A stretch of 64,000 nt of DNA. Origin: Io17-Chloro-G2 sp965226915 (GTDB taxonomy: Bacteria; Chloroflexota; Dehalococcoidia; Lucifugimonadales; UBA3495). The notes under the pieces are model-generated. The model saw only the letters and a list, made by a program, of their open reading frames with translations, was not told the DNA's origin and ran no database searches. Of the stretch, positions 48,613 through 58,099 are shown in pieces. The position numbers and the translations under genes were made by a program. Numbering within the stretch: position 1 is the first letter of the stretch; each line of letters opens with the position of its first letter. The stretch covers positions 248,001 through 312,000 of the forward strand of contig CBDDEJ010000009.1 in assembly GCA_965226915.1 (NCBI GenBank), in the 5' to 3' direction.

Positions 48613-48962
48613 CCGGCAACGCCACCGTCCGCGCCTGGCAAACGTCGCCCCTGGCCGGCCGCCGGACACCCTTGGCGGTTGCATCAATTCTGCCGATAAA
48701 GGGTTAGGCGCGATACATCATCAATGTACCGCGCAAAGTTTAGCACCCGCACGACACCCCCTAGTGCCGCCACCAATGCTGGAAACCAGGAGTTGCTGGA
48801 GTTGATAGAGAGGGCCGCACCAATGTGATGGAGCGGCCCTCTTCTTTATGCCGCCACATGACGCTCCGGCCCCGGCAACCCGCAACCCGCAACCCGCCGT
48901 TAACGGCAGCTCCTTTGGCCTGACCAACTGCGGCAGCTACCATCCCAAAAGATGGTTCCGCC
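48613..48962. terminator. Intergenic stretch with a rho-independent terminator-like hairpin
   Basis: At 48810-48841 GAGGGCCGC pairs with GCGGCCCTC across a 14-nt loop and is followed by TTCTTTA, a good terminator for plus-strand transcription. Similar hairpins with U-rich tails lie at 59417-59455 and 62562-62600. No gene in the stretch. Confidence 0.55.
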
Positions 48963-49090
48963 TTGAATTGTGTAGCTTAAATCCTCCAGATCCTCACCCG
49001 GATGCAACAATCCGAAGACGACTAGAAGGATTGTGCCGATGATAAACGAGAGCCCAGCAACCTTTTGGAGAACTGAGGTGGTACCCAAAA
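48963..49090 (-). pseudogene. Start of the polytopic membrane gene, cut by IS3
   Basis: Minus-strand reading TTSVLQKVAGLSFIIGTILL then VVFGLLHPGEDLEDLSYTIQ is the N-terminus of the gene broken at 12114-12989. Bases 48963-49029 are identical to 12923-12989. IS3 copy 2 sits at the start codon, and the 3' part is lost at 48962. Confidence 0.7.
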
Positions 49091-49163
49091 ACTAGACAGG
49101 TGGCTAAGAGAGAGTCCAGCTCCTAAAATACCGGCAGCGGTTGCTGTTGGGGAGGAGAAGGAC

Positions 49164-49448
49164 ATGAGGCAGACGAGGAAGAAACACAGCCCAGCGTTCA
49201 AGGCCAAGGTGGCCCTGGCCGCTCTTCAAGGGGAAGAGACCATCGCCCAGTTGGCCAGCCGATTTGAGGTCCATCCCAGCCAGATTCACGCTTGGAAAAG
49301 GGCCCTGTTAGAAGGAGCTCCGGAGCTATTTGCCGACAACCATAAATCCCAGGAAAAGGCCAAAGAAGCTCAAATTGACCAACTCTACCGGCACATCGGC
49401 CAGCTGAAGGTGGAACGCGATTTTTTGTCGGAAAGGTCCGGTCTATGA
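49164..49448 (+). CDS. IS3-family transposase OrfA (copy 2)
   Basis: 94 aa, identical to the OrfA at 33864-34148: helix-turn-helix at about residues 8-48 and a coiled C-terminal part. GGGGAGGAGAAGG lies before the ATG. Confidence 0.93.
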   Translation: MRQTRKKHSPAFKAKVALAALQGEETIAQLASRFEVHPSQIHAWKRALLEGAPELFADNHKSQEKAKEAQIDQLYRHIGQLKVERDFLSERSGL

Positions 49449-50380
49449 ATCGCAGCCTGCGGCAGGCCATGATCGACCGAGGCCATAAGCAACTGTCCCT
49501 GGTCCGTCAGTGTACACTGCTGAACATCAGCCGAGCCTCAGTGTACTACCGGCCAGTCTCGACCAGAGCAGAAGACCTGGAGTTGATGGCTCGGATGGAC
49601 CGTCAGTATTTGAAGACGCCCTTCTACGGTTCCAGGAGGATGAAGGCCTGGCTGCTGGCAGAGGGCTACCTAGTGAGCCGAAGCAAGGTTCGAAGGCTGA
49701 TGCGGTTGATGGGCCTGGAAGCCATCTATCGGCGTCCCAACACTAGCAAGCCAGCTCCGGGACATCGGGTCTATCCCTACCTGCTGAAGGGAGTGGATGT
49801 TAATCGGGTCGACCAGGTCTGGGCGGCGGACATTACCTACATTCCCATGGCTCAGGGCTTCCTGTACCTGGTGGCCATCATGGACTGGCACAGCCGGCAT
49901 GTGCTGGCCTGGAAGCTCTCCAACACCATGGACACGGACTTCTGTGTGACGGCGTTGGAGGCAGCATTGGGCAAGGGACGGCCGGAGGTCTTTAACACGG
50001 ACCAGGGGGCACAGTTCACCAGTGATGCCTTTACCCAGACGTTGGAGGAGCGGGGCATTCGGGTCAGCATGGATGGTAAAGGTAGGTACCTGGACAACAT
50101 CTTTGTGGAGCGGTTGTGGCGGAGCATCAAGTATGAGGAGGTGTATCTGAAGGCATACCAGACTGTCGCAGAAGCCCGAGTTGGGATCAACGCTTACCTG
50201 GAGTTCTACAACCGGCGGAGACCTCACCAGTCTTTGGGCTATCGAACCCCAGCACAGGTGTACCAAAAGGGCCAGGCAGAAAAGAGGGTAGCAGCTCAAG
50301 AACCAGGGCTGACATCGGGCTTGGTGAAACCTAGCGTAGGGGCGGGAGACTCTCTTAATTTAGCCCTCAGGCTGTCTTAA
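49445..50380 (+). CDS. IS3-family transposase OrfB (copy 2)
   Basis: 311 aa, identical to the OrfB at 32932-33867, with all three DDE residues, overlapping OrfA by 4 bp. Intact. Confidence 0.93.
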   Translation: MNRSLRQAMIDRGHKQLSLVRQCTLLNISRASVYYRPVSTRAEDLELMARMDRQYLKTPFYGSRRMKAWLLAEGYLVSRSKVRRLMRLMGLEAIYRRPNTSKPAPGHRVYPYLLKGVDVNRVDQVWAADITYIPMAQGFLYLVAIMDWHSRHVLAWKLSNTMDTDFCVTALEAALGKGRPEVFNTDQGAQFTSDAFTQTLEERGIRVSMDGKGRYLDNIFVERLWRSIKYEEVYLKAYQTVAEARVGINAYLEFYNRRRPHQSLGYRTPAQVYQKGQAEKRVAAQEPGLTSGLVKPSVGAGDSLNLALRLS

Positions 50381-50397
50381 TCATTGGGTCCACCTTA

Positions 50398-50601
50398 GTA
50401 GAGCAGTTCGAGCGTACGTTCAAGGTGCGATTCGACAAGAGGAAGGTCGATGATCTCGGCGTTCACATCTACTGTGGGGACTTGCTGGGCAAGCGATTCA
50501 TCGGCTGGAGCGCTTTCTTGTCGAATTCACGGATGAACAGATCCCAAGTAGCAGAGTTAGCGCGCCTGGTGGGCGAGGTGCGTCGCGAGGGCTGCCCTTA
50601 G
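50398..50601 (+). pseudogene. C-terminal remnant of an unidentified protein after IS3
   Basis: The frame VEQFERTFKVRFDKRKVDDL, GVHIYCGDLLGKRFIGWSAF to VRREGCP and a stop has a natural protein composition but no start, being cut by the IS3 right end. Family unknown. From 50602 to 50892 nothing was recognised. Confidence 0.35.
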
Positions 50602-50892
50602 CTGCTCCCGTAGGGCTGTGATACGTCGTCCTCGGTGTACGTATCCCCAAAGGTGAAGGAAGTTGACTGCGGCTTCGTCCAGAGGCTTGGCAACGAGACC
50701 CCGGGCCCATTTCGCCTCATCGCTGTCGAAGCTCTGGCGACGACAACTGCTCCCGGGGCAAACCACAAGAGATTGTCCCTACTTGTTGAGGCGCGCGCAC
50801 CTAGACGCGACACAATCCAGTTCCTCACCCTGGGTGTCCAAAGACCGGTTTCTAGCGGGACCTAACGGCCGGCTGCACCCTCGACCTACTGG

Positions 50893-51094
50893 TTACAGTG
50901 ACACCGCCCACCGAAAAGTTCGCAATTCAGTCTTACTAGGCCCGCCCGAAGAGGCTCGAACTCTCCGTGAGGATCACGGTGCTTGGGGTCACAGGCCCCC
51001 TAGCCACAGTTCGAAGACGGTTCTGTCTACCGTATACGTTGGTGGGCCAAGCGGTACTGGATTACAAACCTTTGCATGGGTAGTCGCGCTTTAG
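50893..51094. repeat. Cluster of three GGP-type recombinase tails
   Basis: Minus strand 50946-50893 reads GGPSKTELRTFRWAVSL-stop; minus strand 51048-50989 reads TVDRTVFELWLGGL-stop; plus strand 51038-51094 reads GGPSGTGLQTFAWVVAL-stop. These are related short C-terminal peptides without their parent genes. They border the QueC-like cassette on its 3' side. Confidence 0.65.
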
Positions 51095-51201
51095 TCGATG
51101 GACCGTCTTGTCTATTCGGTCTCCAGACTACCGTTAAGGGAAATGTGATTTGAGTGCAACCAAAGGGGACTCGGACAAGAAAACACGCAATCGATTTTCA
51201 T

Positions 51202-53076
51202 TCAACGTGCAATCAACACAGTGCATCGGCCCCGGGACTCAAAATCGCTCTTGAAGAGCTGATCGTCCTTGATGATTCGTTGGGGGTCATACACCACGAA
51301 CAGAGTGTGCCTGTCCTGGGGGTATTTCGTAATGTCGGCAGCAATTCCATCAGACACCCTGCTGGGTGAGGTAGCGCCACGTACGTACTTGGCCTCGATA
51401 AGGACATCGGCGTCATCGCCCCCGTGATCGGGTACGGTATGGCCTCCCGCGAATGATACCGCCGGATGTTCCCTGCGCAGGTCGATCTCGTGCGAGTTCA
51501 AAAGAGTTCCTATCTTGGTGTTCAGGTCTGTTTCGTTTTTTGGCGGATCGGCACCAAACATCTTGCCAATGGCCGGATCGAGGATCTCGCAGATTCTGTC
51601 CACCAATAGGGATACAGGGTCCTTCAGATACTGACGATCAGAGATTAGCCCGATCAATGAATCCCGGGCTACGGTGGAGTACAAGTCATCGTGTGAGTCT
51701 CTCATCCGCTTCATAGCGAGCGCCACTTGGTCTCCGTGCCGTCTGCACAATTCCCTGATCAGTCCGAGGCGCTCGAATTCGCCCCTGGTGTCCGGAAGAT
51801 AGTCCACGACGTCGGACAGCTCAGCAGCCAGTTCCATAAAGAAATGATCTTCATTCCATGTGCTGAAGTCCTTGGCCTGACGGACGTAATCTACGACCGT
51901 TGTCTTGACCTCTCGGTCGGAGATAGCGGTGGATATGATGTCGTTGGCGTAGATCCCTGAGTTATCGATGTCGTCAGCCTTAGACGCGTAGACAGCGAAT
52001 CGACGATCCACACATTGTGAACATCCTCCGCAATGTGTAGCTGGTCCGAGATTCTGAAACGTCTTGCTACATGATACCGAACTCGGTATCAGTTCCGGGT
52101 GCGGGCCGTCCCGCATTAGCGCCAGCACATCCGTCTTGGTTTTCCACATGAACGGGAGTTGAATGTGCATCTCGCGTTCGTCGAGCAGTGAGAATAGCTC
52201 CTTCAGATGAAACAGGGTCCTGGGATGCGTAGTACGACTTGCTCTTGCCCCAGAGAGGTCGGCTCGGCGGGGGAAGTTGATGCCAGTGATCCCGTTTTCA
52301 TACACACTGAAACCGTCTTGACCGAACGCTTGAGCGATGGCGATGGCGATGGCGATGCTCGTATACAGAAAGGCCCTAGAACGCTGAGTCTCCTCCGCTG
52401 CGCGGATGCCCTTGAGGTGGCAATCAAACTGGTAGTGGGAGATTCTCCCTGGGTAGTGGTCCTTTAGTGCATCAACCAACTTCCGCTGAGTCCTCACCGT
52501 CCCTGGCTGGGACTGGTGACTGACGAGACAGACCTGTTGGTAGGTAGTTTCAAGGAGGTTCAGAACGCCCGCCAATGAATCTATGCCTCCTGAGAAAAGC
52601 GCCACCTTAAGGTCTTGCGAGTTATCCATTCGAAACTGTTCATCGTCGAACAATCCGGTTATTTGAGTGGAATGGCCGGGCTGAAATGAGAACTTGTACT
52701 CTAGATCGCCCGTCATGAACTGCAGCGCCCGCGATAAGCAGGCAGAGACATCGCTGCGCTTCCAGAAAGCGTAGTCACGAACCTTGACGATGAAGTGGAA
52801 CGACCTTGCCCAGGCGTGGTACTCCACGGCACCCTTAGCGCCCCGCCTACTCATCCTGTCAGCACAATAGACATATGCCGCTAGTTCAAGCAGGTCGAGT
52901 GTTCGATCCGACAAGTGGTACACACCTCGGACAAAGTTCGGAAGCCCGAGTTTCACATTTGCCAGAACATCTTCTCTACCCAGATAGTTTAGGACTATGC
53001 TCCTTTTTTCGCTGATGTTCTCGTCTGGCAGAGAGGCCCTGTTGCATAAGACCAGTACGGGAGTGTCGCTACCCAT
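51202..53076 (-). CDS. QueC-like PP-loop enzyme fused to a PD-(D/E)XK nuclease
   Basis: 624 aa. Residues ~1-150 are an unassigned N-terminal region (starts MGSDTPVLVL). At 158-170 VALFSGGIDSLAG is an ATP-pyrophosphatase (PP-loop) motif; C336, C349, C352 and C355 (in THCGGCSQCVDRRF) match the QueC zinc site. Residues ~500-624 hold a nuclease-like end: E530/E537, then GGDDADVLIEAKYVRG with D557 and E561-x-K563. True QueC makes preQ0 and is about 230 aa, so this is a defence-type paralogue like Cap9 or QatC, with an extra nuclease. The start codon lies within the stop region of the upstream gene (8-bp overlap). A GCGATG hexamer repeat (about 52332-52357) encodes IAIAIAIA. Intact. Confidence 0.8.
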   Translation of the reverse strand: MGSDTPVLVLCNRASLPDENISEKRSIVLNYLGREDVLANVKLGLPNFVRGVYHLSDRTLDLLELAAYVYCADRMSRRGAKGAVEYHAWARSFHFIVKVRDYAFWKRSDVSACLSRALQFMTGDLEYKFSFQPGHSTQITGLFDDEQFRMDNSQDLKVALFSGGIDSLAGVLNLLETTYQQVCLVSHQSQPGTVRTQRKLVDALKDHYPGRISHYQFDCHLKGIRAAEETQRSRAFLYTSIAIAIAIAQAFGQDGFSVYENGITGINFPRRADLSGARASRTTHPRTLFHLKELFSLLDEREMHIQLPFMWKTKTDVLALMRDGPHPELIPSSVSCSKTFQNLGPATHCGGCSQCVDRRFAVYASKADDIDNSGIYANDIISTAISDREVKTTVVDYVRQAKDFSTWNEDHFFMELAAELSDVVDYLPDTRGEFERLGLIRELCRRHGDQVALAMKRMRDSHDDLYSTVARDSLIGLISDRQYLKDPVSLLVDRICEILDPAIGKMFGADPPKNETDLNTKIGTLLNSHEIDLRREHPAVSFAGGHTVPDHGGDDADVLIEAKYVRGATSPSRVSDGIAADITKYPQDRHTLFVVYDPQRIIKDDQLFKSDFESRGRCTVLIAR

Positions 53077-53854
53077 GAGCGTCGGCCTCCCGCTTCAACT
53101 CCTCCCGCATTTTACCGAAGGCAATGGACAGGAAGTTTCTAGATTCGTCAATGGATGGGTATCTGTCACGAGCGTGGTTATTGAACCAACCGGCAGCGAA
53201 TGACTGCGTTCTGCGGGAAGTTTCGAAGGCGAATCTCGAAACACCGTCTATATGGTCTCGGAGCTCCGAGGCGAGACGGTCACGTTCGGGGATACTCACC
53301 ATCGAAGCCGAAGCTTCTCGCTCCAAGAAGTAGTTCAGGTATCTCTCGGTGAATTTGGAGAAGAAGAGCCTTGATACCTCGCAGAATCCCGCTCCATTGT
53401 CCGCACGTTGCCAGATCTCCCTCGAATCGCTGGGATCGGTGAACAGGCTCGCTTGCATACTCTGTTGAGCGGACCAAAGAGAGATGGCGTCAGCGGAGGC
53501 CTTGGCCGCGATATCTGCGTACTCCCTTGAACCTTCTTGGGCTTCTACCCATGAACGAAGCTGCCCAATGAGCCGTAGGGTGGATGGACCCCCTTCAAGA
53601 TCAATCCTCGGAGAGAAAGAAGCTTCCCCGGGACCTTCCAATGAGGCGGCCTTGGTCGGTGCCACCAGAAACTGGAAAGCGGCGACTACACAGTCATCCG
53701 AAGGAATCTTCCTGAACTGAGTCCTAACATTCTCGAGGGTGGCGTTCGCAATGGCTGCGGCGTCCTCCCTAGAGCCGGAGGATTCTGCCATTTGCGCGAC
53801 GACATCCCTCCACCTCTTGGTGTGAGGAAGAGCGCCTACCCGCTCATGCCCCAT
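53069..53854 (-). CDS. Unknown helical protein, first gene of the QueC-like cassette
   Basis: 261 aa from ATG 53854, GAGGA upstream. It begins MGHERVGALPHTKRWRDVVA, so glycine would be N-terminal after methionine removal. Mostly alpha-helical: 30-52, 92-130, a central ISLWSAQQSMQASLFTD region, 160-185, and 205-255; no membrane segment, no catalytic motif seen. Position and coupling to the QueC-like gene recall QatB of the Qat system or the CD-NTase of type IV CBASS, whose N-terminal glycine is modified by a QueC-like enzyme, but sequence similarity to either was not evident by eye. Intact. Confidence 0.7.
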   Translation of the reverse strand: MGHERVGALPHTKRWRDVVAQMAESSGSREDAAAIANATLENVRTQFRKIPSDDCVVAAFQFLVAPTKAASLEGPGEASFSPRIDLEGGPSTLRLIGQLRSWVEAQEGSREYADIAAKASADAISLWSAQQSMQASLFTDPSDSREIWQRADNGAGFCEVSRLFFSKFTERYLNYFLEREASASMVSIPERDRLASELRDHIDGVSRFAFETSRRTQSFAAGWFNNHARDRYPSIDESRNFLSIAFGKMREELKREADAHG

Positions 53855-54083
53855 GTTCTATATCCTCACTCGGACTGCTGACCGCTAGGATGTATCCAAG
53901 CGCGTCTGAGGGATTCGGAGAAATGATGGGAGCTGCCTCTACCTAGAATTTCGGCGCGTCAGAAGGGCAAAATGAACTTTTCTGTGGGTTTCCAATTAAA
54001 GCCCCTCGGTTCTTCAGCCCGCCTAAAGACTGACCTGACTGACATTATCGGGGCTCTCTCGCGGCGATGACAAGGCCGAAAAA
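53855..54083. other. Intergenic upstream of the cassette
   Basis: Holds the promoter region of the cassette, but no clear -35/-10 pair could be chosen. No gene recognised. Confidence 0.4.
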
Positions 54084-54223
54084 AGTGGGCCAAGCGTTTC
54101 TGTACTACAAACCTTCGAATGGATGGTGGCCCTTTAGCCCCCCGAGGAACGGAAGTCCGAGTCCAGTATGGTGGGCCTGATAAGACTGAATTGCGAACTT
54201 TTCGCTGGGGGGTCCTTATATAA
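54084..54223 (+). repeat. Two GGP-type recombinase tails
   Basis: 54084-54137 reads SGPSVSVLQTFEWMVAL-stop and 54170-54223 reads GGPDKTELRTFRWGVLI-stop. With the cluster at 50893-51094 they bracket the QueC-like cassette. Confidence 0.65.
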
Positions 54224-54394
54224 GCAGCAGGTCGGGAGCCCCCGGCTTGGCCCACGAGCCTCCGGCCCGCCAGGGTTGGAGCCTCTTCCATATCTGTCGT
54301 GGGCGGCCACGCCACACTCCACCAGCAGGCGCGAGGGCATTACAGCCCCTATTATTGCTGCTGCGCCCCCGCGACGACAAGGCGACACTTGTAT

Positions 54395-54545
54395 TCCATC
54401 TTGGTCACGAACCCAGCCATGCTGGCATCAGCAATCGCCCTGGCCAGCCGCCGGTTGCGGACCATGCCGGAAACGTTCAACGTCTCCTCCACCACTTGGC
54501 CCGCCGACTTGGCTATCGCCGTCGTTGCCTTGTGGTCACGGTCGT
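54395..54545 (-). pseudogene. TnpB (IS200/IS605 OrfB) fragment
   Basis: Minus-strand reading HKATTAIAKSAGQVVEETLN then VSGMVRNRRLARAIADASMA and GFVTKMEYKC corresponds to the RuvC-II region and following helix of TnpB proteins. About 50 codons only, without the zinc ribbon. It is fused to the helicase 3' end. Confidence 0.65.
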
Positions 54546-54599
54546 TCCGGACGTTGACGGTCCGGGCGTGCAGCCTGCGCCGTTTGCTGTACAGCTCTC

Positions 54600-56544
54600 C
54601 CTGTCAAGGGCGCCGTAGGCGTTGACACTATCTCCGGGATCACCACTTCCCATCGCTCGCTTTTGAGTCGGCCTTGGTACCCTCCTTCCGACTTCGTCCT
54701 GTCCCAGGAAGCGATGGCCACTACGGTCGCTGATACTCCTCCTGATTCTGCAGGAGCCTTGAATGCCTGCGCCAGCTGGCCCACCGAGATGCCGTCCACG
54801 GTCGTCAACTCCCACGGGTTCCGGTCGGTTCTAACTCGCAGGGGGGCTCCGGCGGAAAGCCCGGCGATAGCACGGTGGACTGGGTGATCCGGGGGCTTGT
54901 AGCCGGCGAAACTCAGCTGCACGTCCCTCAGGCTGAGCCTGTGGTATGCCTGCCTCATTTCCACAGGCGCCGGCTGGATTCGGTCCGGCTCCTGCCGGAC
55001 CAGAACTGAAGGGTGACTGCGAAGCAATCTGAGAAATGGGTTGGAGTTCCCGCACCTGGCCAGGGTAAGGGTCTTCCTGGCGCGGGTCATGGCCACGTAG
55101 TAAAGACGTCGGGGAGCGTCGGTGTCCTCGCCCTTTCCTGCGGTGTACCAGCTGCCGTCCAGAATGGCGACGTGGTCGAACTCCAAGCCCTTGGCACGGT
55201 GAGCGCTGGTCAGCAGCAAACCATGCTGGCGGCGACGGTTGTCCCGGGCCCACTCTGCCAGCCATTCTCGAAAGACGCCCGCCGGCAACTCCTCATTGTT
55301 GGTCTCGAGCAGATAGTTCTCCAGCGCCTCCACGAGGAGCTCGTTCCAAGGACCTGAGGGCTGCTCCCGAACCCACTGCAGCAGGTGGCCGGCCTTCAGC
55401 AGATTCCCTTGGCTCTGAGACCAATTGAGCAGTGCCTGGGTTTCCCGGAGCTGCCAGGTGGCCGTGAAGTCCTCGCGGGAAACCTGCACGGGTATCTCCT
55501 CCATCTGACACAGGGCGCGCACCGGATCAAGCTGCCCCCAGTTTCGGGAGATGACTGCGCAACTGCTCCAGTCCCATTCAGGATCCAGACTGGCCAACCG
55601 CTTCAGTTCCTGGACCACCAACTGGGCTTGAGTGATGGGGTCGTTTCCTGCGGGTAGGATCTGTACCCTGCCCTGGGTTACGGGATCCAAAGGCCCCCAT
55701 TCGCCGCCCAAGGGCTCTCTTGATCGAGACCGGTTCACGGTTATGGGACGATCAGCCTTCATCCTCTGGCCGGCCTGCTCAATCACAGCGTTCGCAGCCG
55801 ATATGATGTGCTTGGTGGAGCGGTAGTTCTCCGTCAGGTAGGAGGCCTGGCCCGGTAGTCCTCCCGGAAGCGCCCGATGTATTCGGTGGACGAGCCACTG
55901 AAGGCATAGATGTTCTGGTCGTCGTCCCCCACGGCGAAGAGGTTCAGCCTCTGGTCCTGGTCCCCCTTGGTCCAGCCGGCCAGCGCCGAGATGAGGCTGT
56001 ATTCCAGCTCCTTGATGTCCTGGTACTCGTCCACCAGGATCCAGCGGAATCCCGCCAGCAACCTCTCCCGCTGTTCGTCTGCTTCGTCAGGAGCCACGCG
56101 CCCGCCCTCGAGCAGCTCTATTGCTTCCTTGAGAATATCGTCGAAGATGGACTGGGCCTGTCCCTCCGTCTGTTCTATCGAACGGGCGAATGTCGACCCC
56201 GCCAGTCGCATGGCGAGGGCATGACAGGTCAGCACCGTTACTCCGCTGGCATCGTCCCCTATAAGGTCGTGTAACCGCTGCCTGATCTGTACCGCGGCGT
56301 GCCGGTTGTAGGCCAGGGCAATGATGGACCGGGGGTCCTCTCTCCTGCCGCGGATGAGGTATGCGATACGGTGCACCAGCACCCTGGTCTTGCCCGAGCC
56401 CGGTCCGGCCAGCACCAGGGCGTTGGTGTTCTGCCGGTCATCGGCCACTATGTCCCGCTGGGCCCGGTTGTTTAGGCTCTCCACGATGCTGCGCCACGAC
56501 TCCGGCGTCGTCTGCCGGGAGAGTTCCTGCCTCTTATCGGACAA
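54600..56544 (-). pseudogene. UvrD/Rep-type helicase region, truncated and frameshifted
   Basis: ATG 56544 onward: Walker A LAGPGSGKTRVLVHRI, IALAYNRHAAVQIRQRL, LVDEYQDIKELEYSL (motif II), VGDDDQNIYAFSGSS (motif III). Near 55850 a one-base shift moves the frame to QASYLTENYRSTKHIISAAN and on to TSAHRAKGLEFDHVAILDG and YVAMTRARKTL (motifs V and VI). The leading residues look like the inside of a longer RecQ-UvrD fusion, so the N-terminal RecQ part may have been lost where an LRR gene fragment now adjoins. The 3' end runs into a TnpB fragment. Confidence 0.8.
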
Positions 56545-56549
56545 CCACC

Positions 56550-56990
56550 TGTCGATGAAATCCGCCCAGCTCCGCCGGTATCTCCCCGCTCAAGTAGTTG
56601 TAGTTGAGGTCCAACTCTATAACGCGCCCATCGTCGTCAGTTTTGACGCCGTCCCATTCGCTGAGGGGCGCGTCGCTCAGCCATTTGGACAAGCTCGGAG
56701 CACCGCCCGTTGCGTTGTAGACGGCAGCCAGCGCTTCCCGGTCCGTTTCAGCGGAGCCGGAGGCCGCGGGCGGCGCTGTCGCAGTCGCAACGGTGGCAGT
56801 GGGCGCGTCCCCTGACACCCTGGCGTGGACGCGGTCCGGTCGGGGCCTGTCACGCGCCGGACGGCTCGTCAGAGCCGCAGGCCGCGAGCGCCGCCGTAAG
56901 GGCCAGCGCAAGGACAACGCTCAACAGGGTTATGTATCTTGTCGTGCGTGTACGGATCGTTTTCTTTCCCTCCCGGTCTTGACCGGCACC
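56550..56990 (-). pseudogene. LRR lipoprotein copy 1, frameshifted and truncated
   Basis: Signal and lipobox (LSVVLALALTAALAACGSDE), then a shift into SGDAPTATVATATAPPAASG and the N-cap SAETDREALAAVYNATGGAP, then one repeat (YLSGEIPAELGG) before the helicase junction. The upstream region and first half are a near-copy of LRR copy 2. Confidence 0.75.
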
Positions 56991-57201
56991 ATATATCCAC
57001 AGATTCGTACAGATCATATAGCGGAGTTGCTATGGGTGCCAATGCTGAGACACCCGTTTCGCCACTCCCAAATATGTGTTGGTATGTTGGCTTCCGCGGG
57101 GATGAGCGGGCGCCCCATGCGCTATAGCCAACACGCGCCGGGAGCGCCTCCAAGACGATATGGACGATATGCCGTCTGTCCCCGGCTGAGGGCGCGTGGC
57201 T

Positions 57202-58099
57202 TCAGCAGAAGGGCAGTTCGCCAAGGTCAGAGTAGTCAAAGTCCAACTGGTCTTCCAGGCTGCTTGGCACGCACCCGCTCAAGCCGCTGCCGTAGAGATC
57301 CAGATATTTCAGGTTGGAGAGGCTGCCCAGCTCCGCCGGTATCTCCCCGCTCAAGGCGTTGTAGTGGAGGTCCAGCCTTGTCAGGTTGGAGAGGCTGCCC
57401 AACTCCGCCGGTATCTCCCCGCTCAAGCCGTTGTCGTGGAGCCACAGCCTTCTCAGGTTGGAGAGGCTGCCCAGCTCCGCCGGTATCTCCCCGCTCAAGC
57501 CGTTGTCGTGGAGCCACAGCCTTCTCAGGTTGGAGAGGCTGCCCAGCTCCGCCGGTATCTCGCCGCTCAACTCGTTGCCGCTGAGGTTCAATATCTCCAG
57601 GTTGGAGAGGCTGCCCAGCTCCGCCGGTATCTCGCCGCTCAACTCGTTGCCGCTGAGGTTCAGCTCTGTAACGCGCCCATCGTCGTCAGTGATGACGCCG
57701 TGCCATTCGCCGAGGGGCGCGTCGCTCAGCCAGTTGTCGTTGTTCCTCCAGTTCTCACCGTCCGTGGCGTTGTAAAGGGCAGCCAGCGCCTCCCGGTCCG
57801 TTTCGGCGGAGCCGGAGGCCGCGGGCGGCGCTGTCGCAGCCGCAGGTCCAGGCGCATCGGTGGCAGTGGGCGCGTTCCCCTGACCCTGGCGTGGAAGGCG
57901 TCCGTGCGGGGGAGGCCGGCGTCTCCGTTGGGGTGGACGCGGTCCGGTCGGGGCCTGTCACGCCGGACGGCTCGTCAGAGCCGCAGGCCGCGAGCGCCAC
58001 CGTAAGGGCCAGCGCAAGGACAACGCTCAACAGGGTTATGTATCTTGTCGTGCGTGTACGGGTCGTTATTCTTTCCCTCCCCGTCTTGACCGGCACCAT
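57202..58099 (-). pseudogene. LRR lipoprotein copy 2, with a frameshift in the linker
   Basis: Possible ATG 58099 (MVPVKTGRERITTRTR), lipobox ALAACGSDEP, Pro/Thr linker. At about 57880 an extra A (GGGGAACGCG, against GGGGACGCG in copy 1) shifts the frame. The main frame then carries SAETDREALAALYNATDGEN, WHGVITDDDGRVTEL and six 24-residue repeats of type LSGEIPAELGSLSNLRRLWL, ending SSLEDQLDFDYSDLGELPFC. Two central repeats are almost identical at DNA level. A surface-anchored binding protein if repaired. Confidence 0.8.

Larger units (their letters stand above)
49074..50397 (+). mobile_element. IS3-family element, copy 2
   Basis: 1324 bp with the same ends as copy 1 and identical encoded proteins, so one of the two is a very recent transposition. 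It separates a membrane-gene start from an unrelated reading frame. Confidence 0.9.

Noticed and set aside
53959..54315. Minus-strand frame with YWTRTSVPRGAKG-type peptide
   Set aside because: It is antisense of the recombinase-tail sequences and has no start signal.
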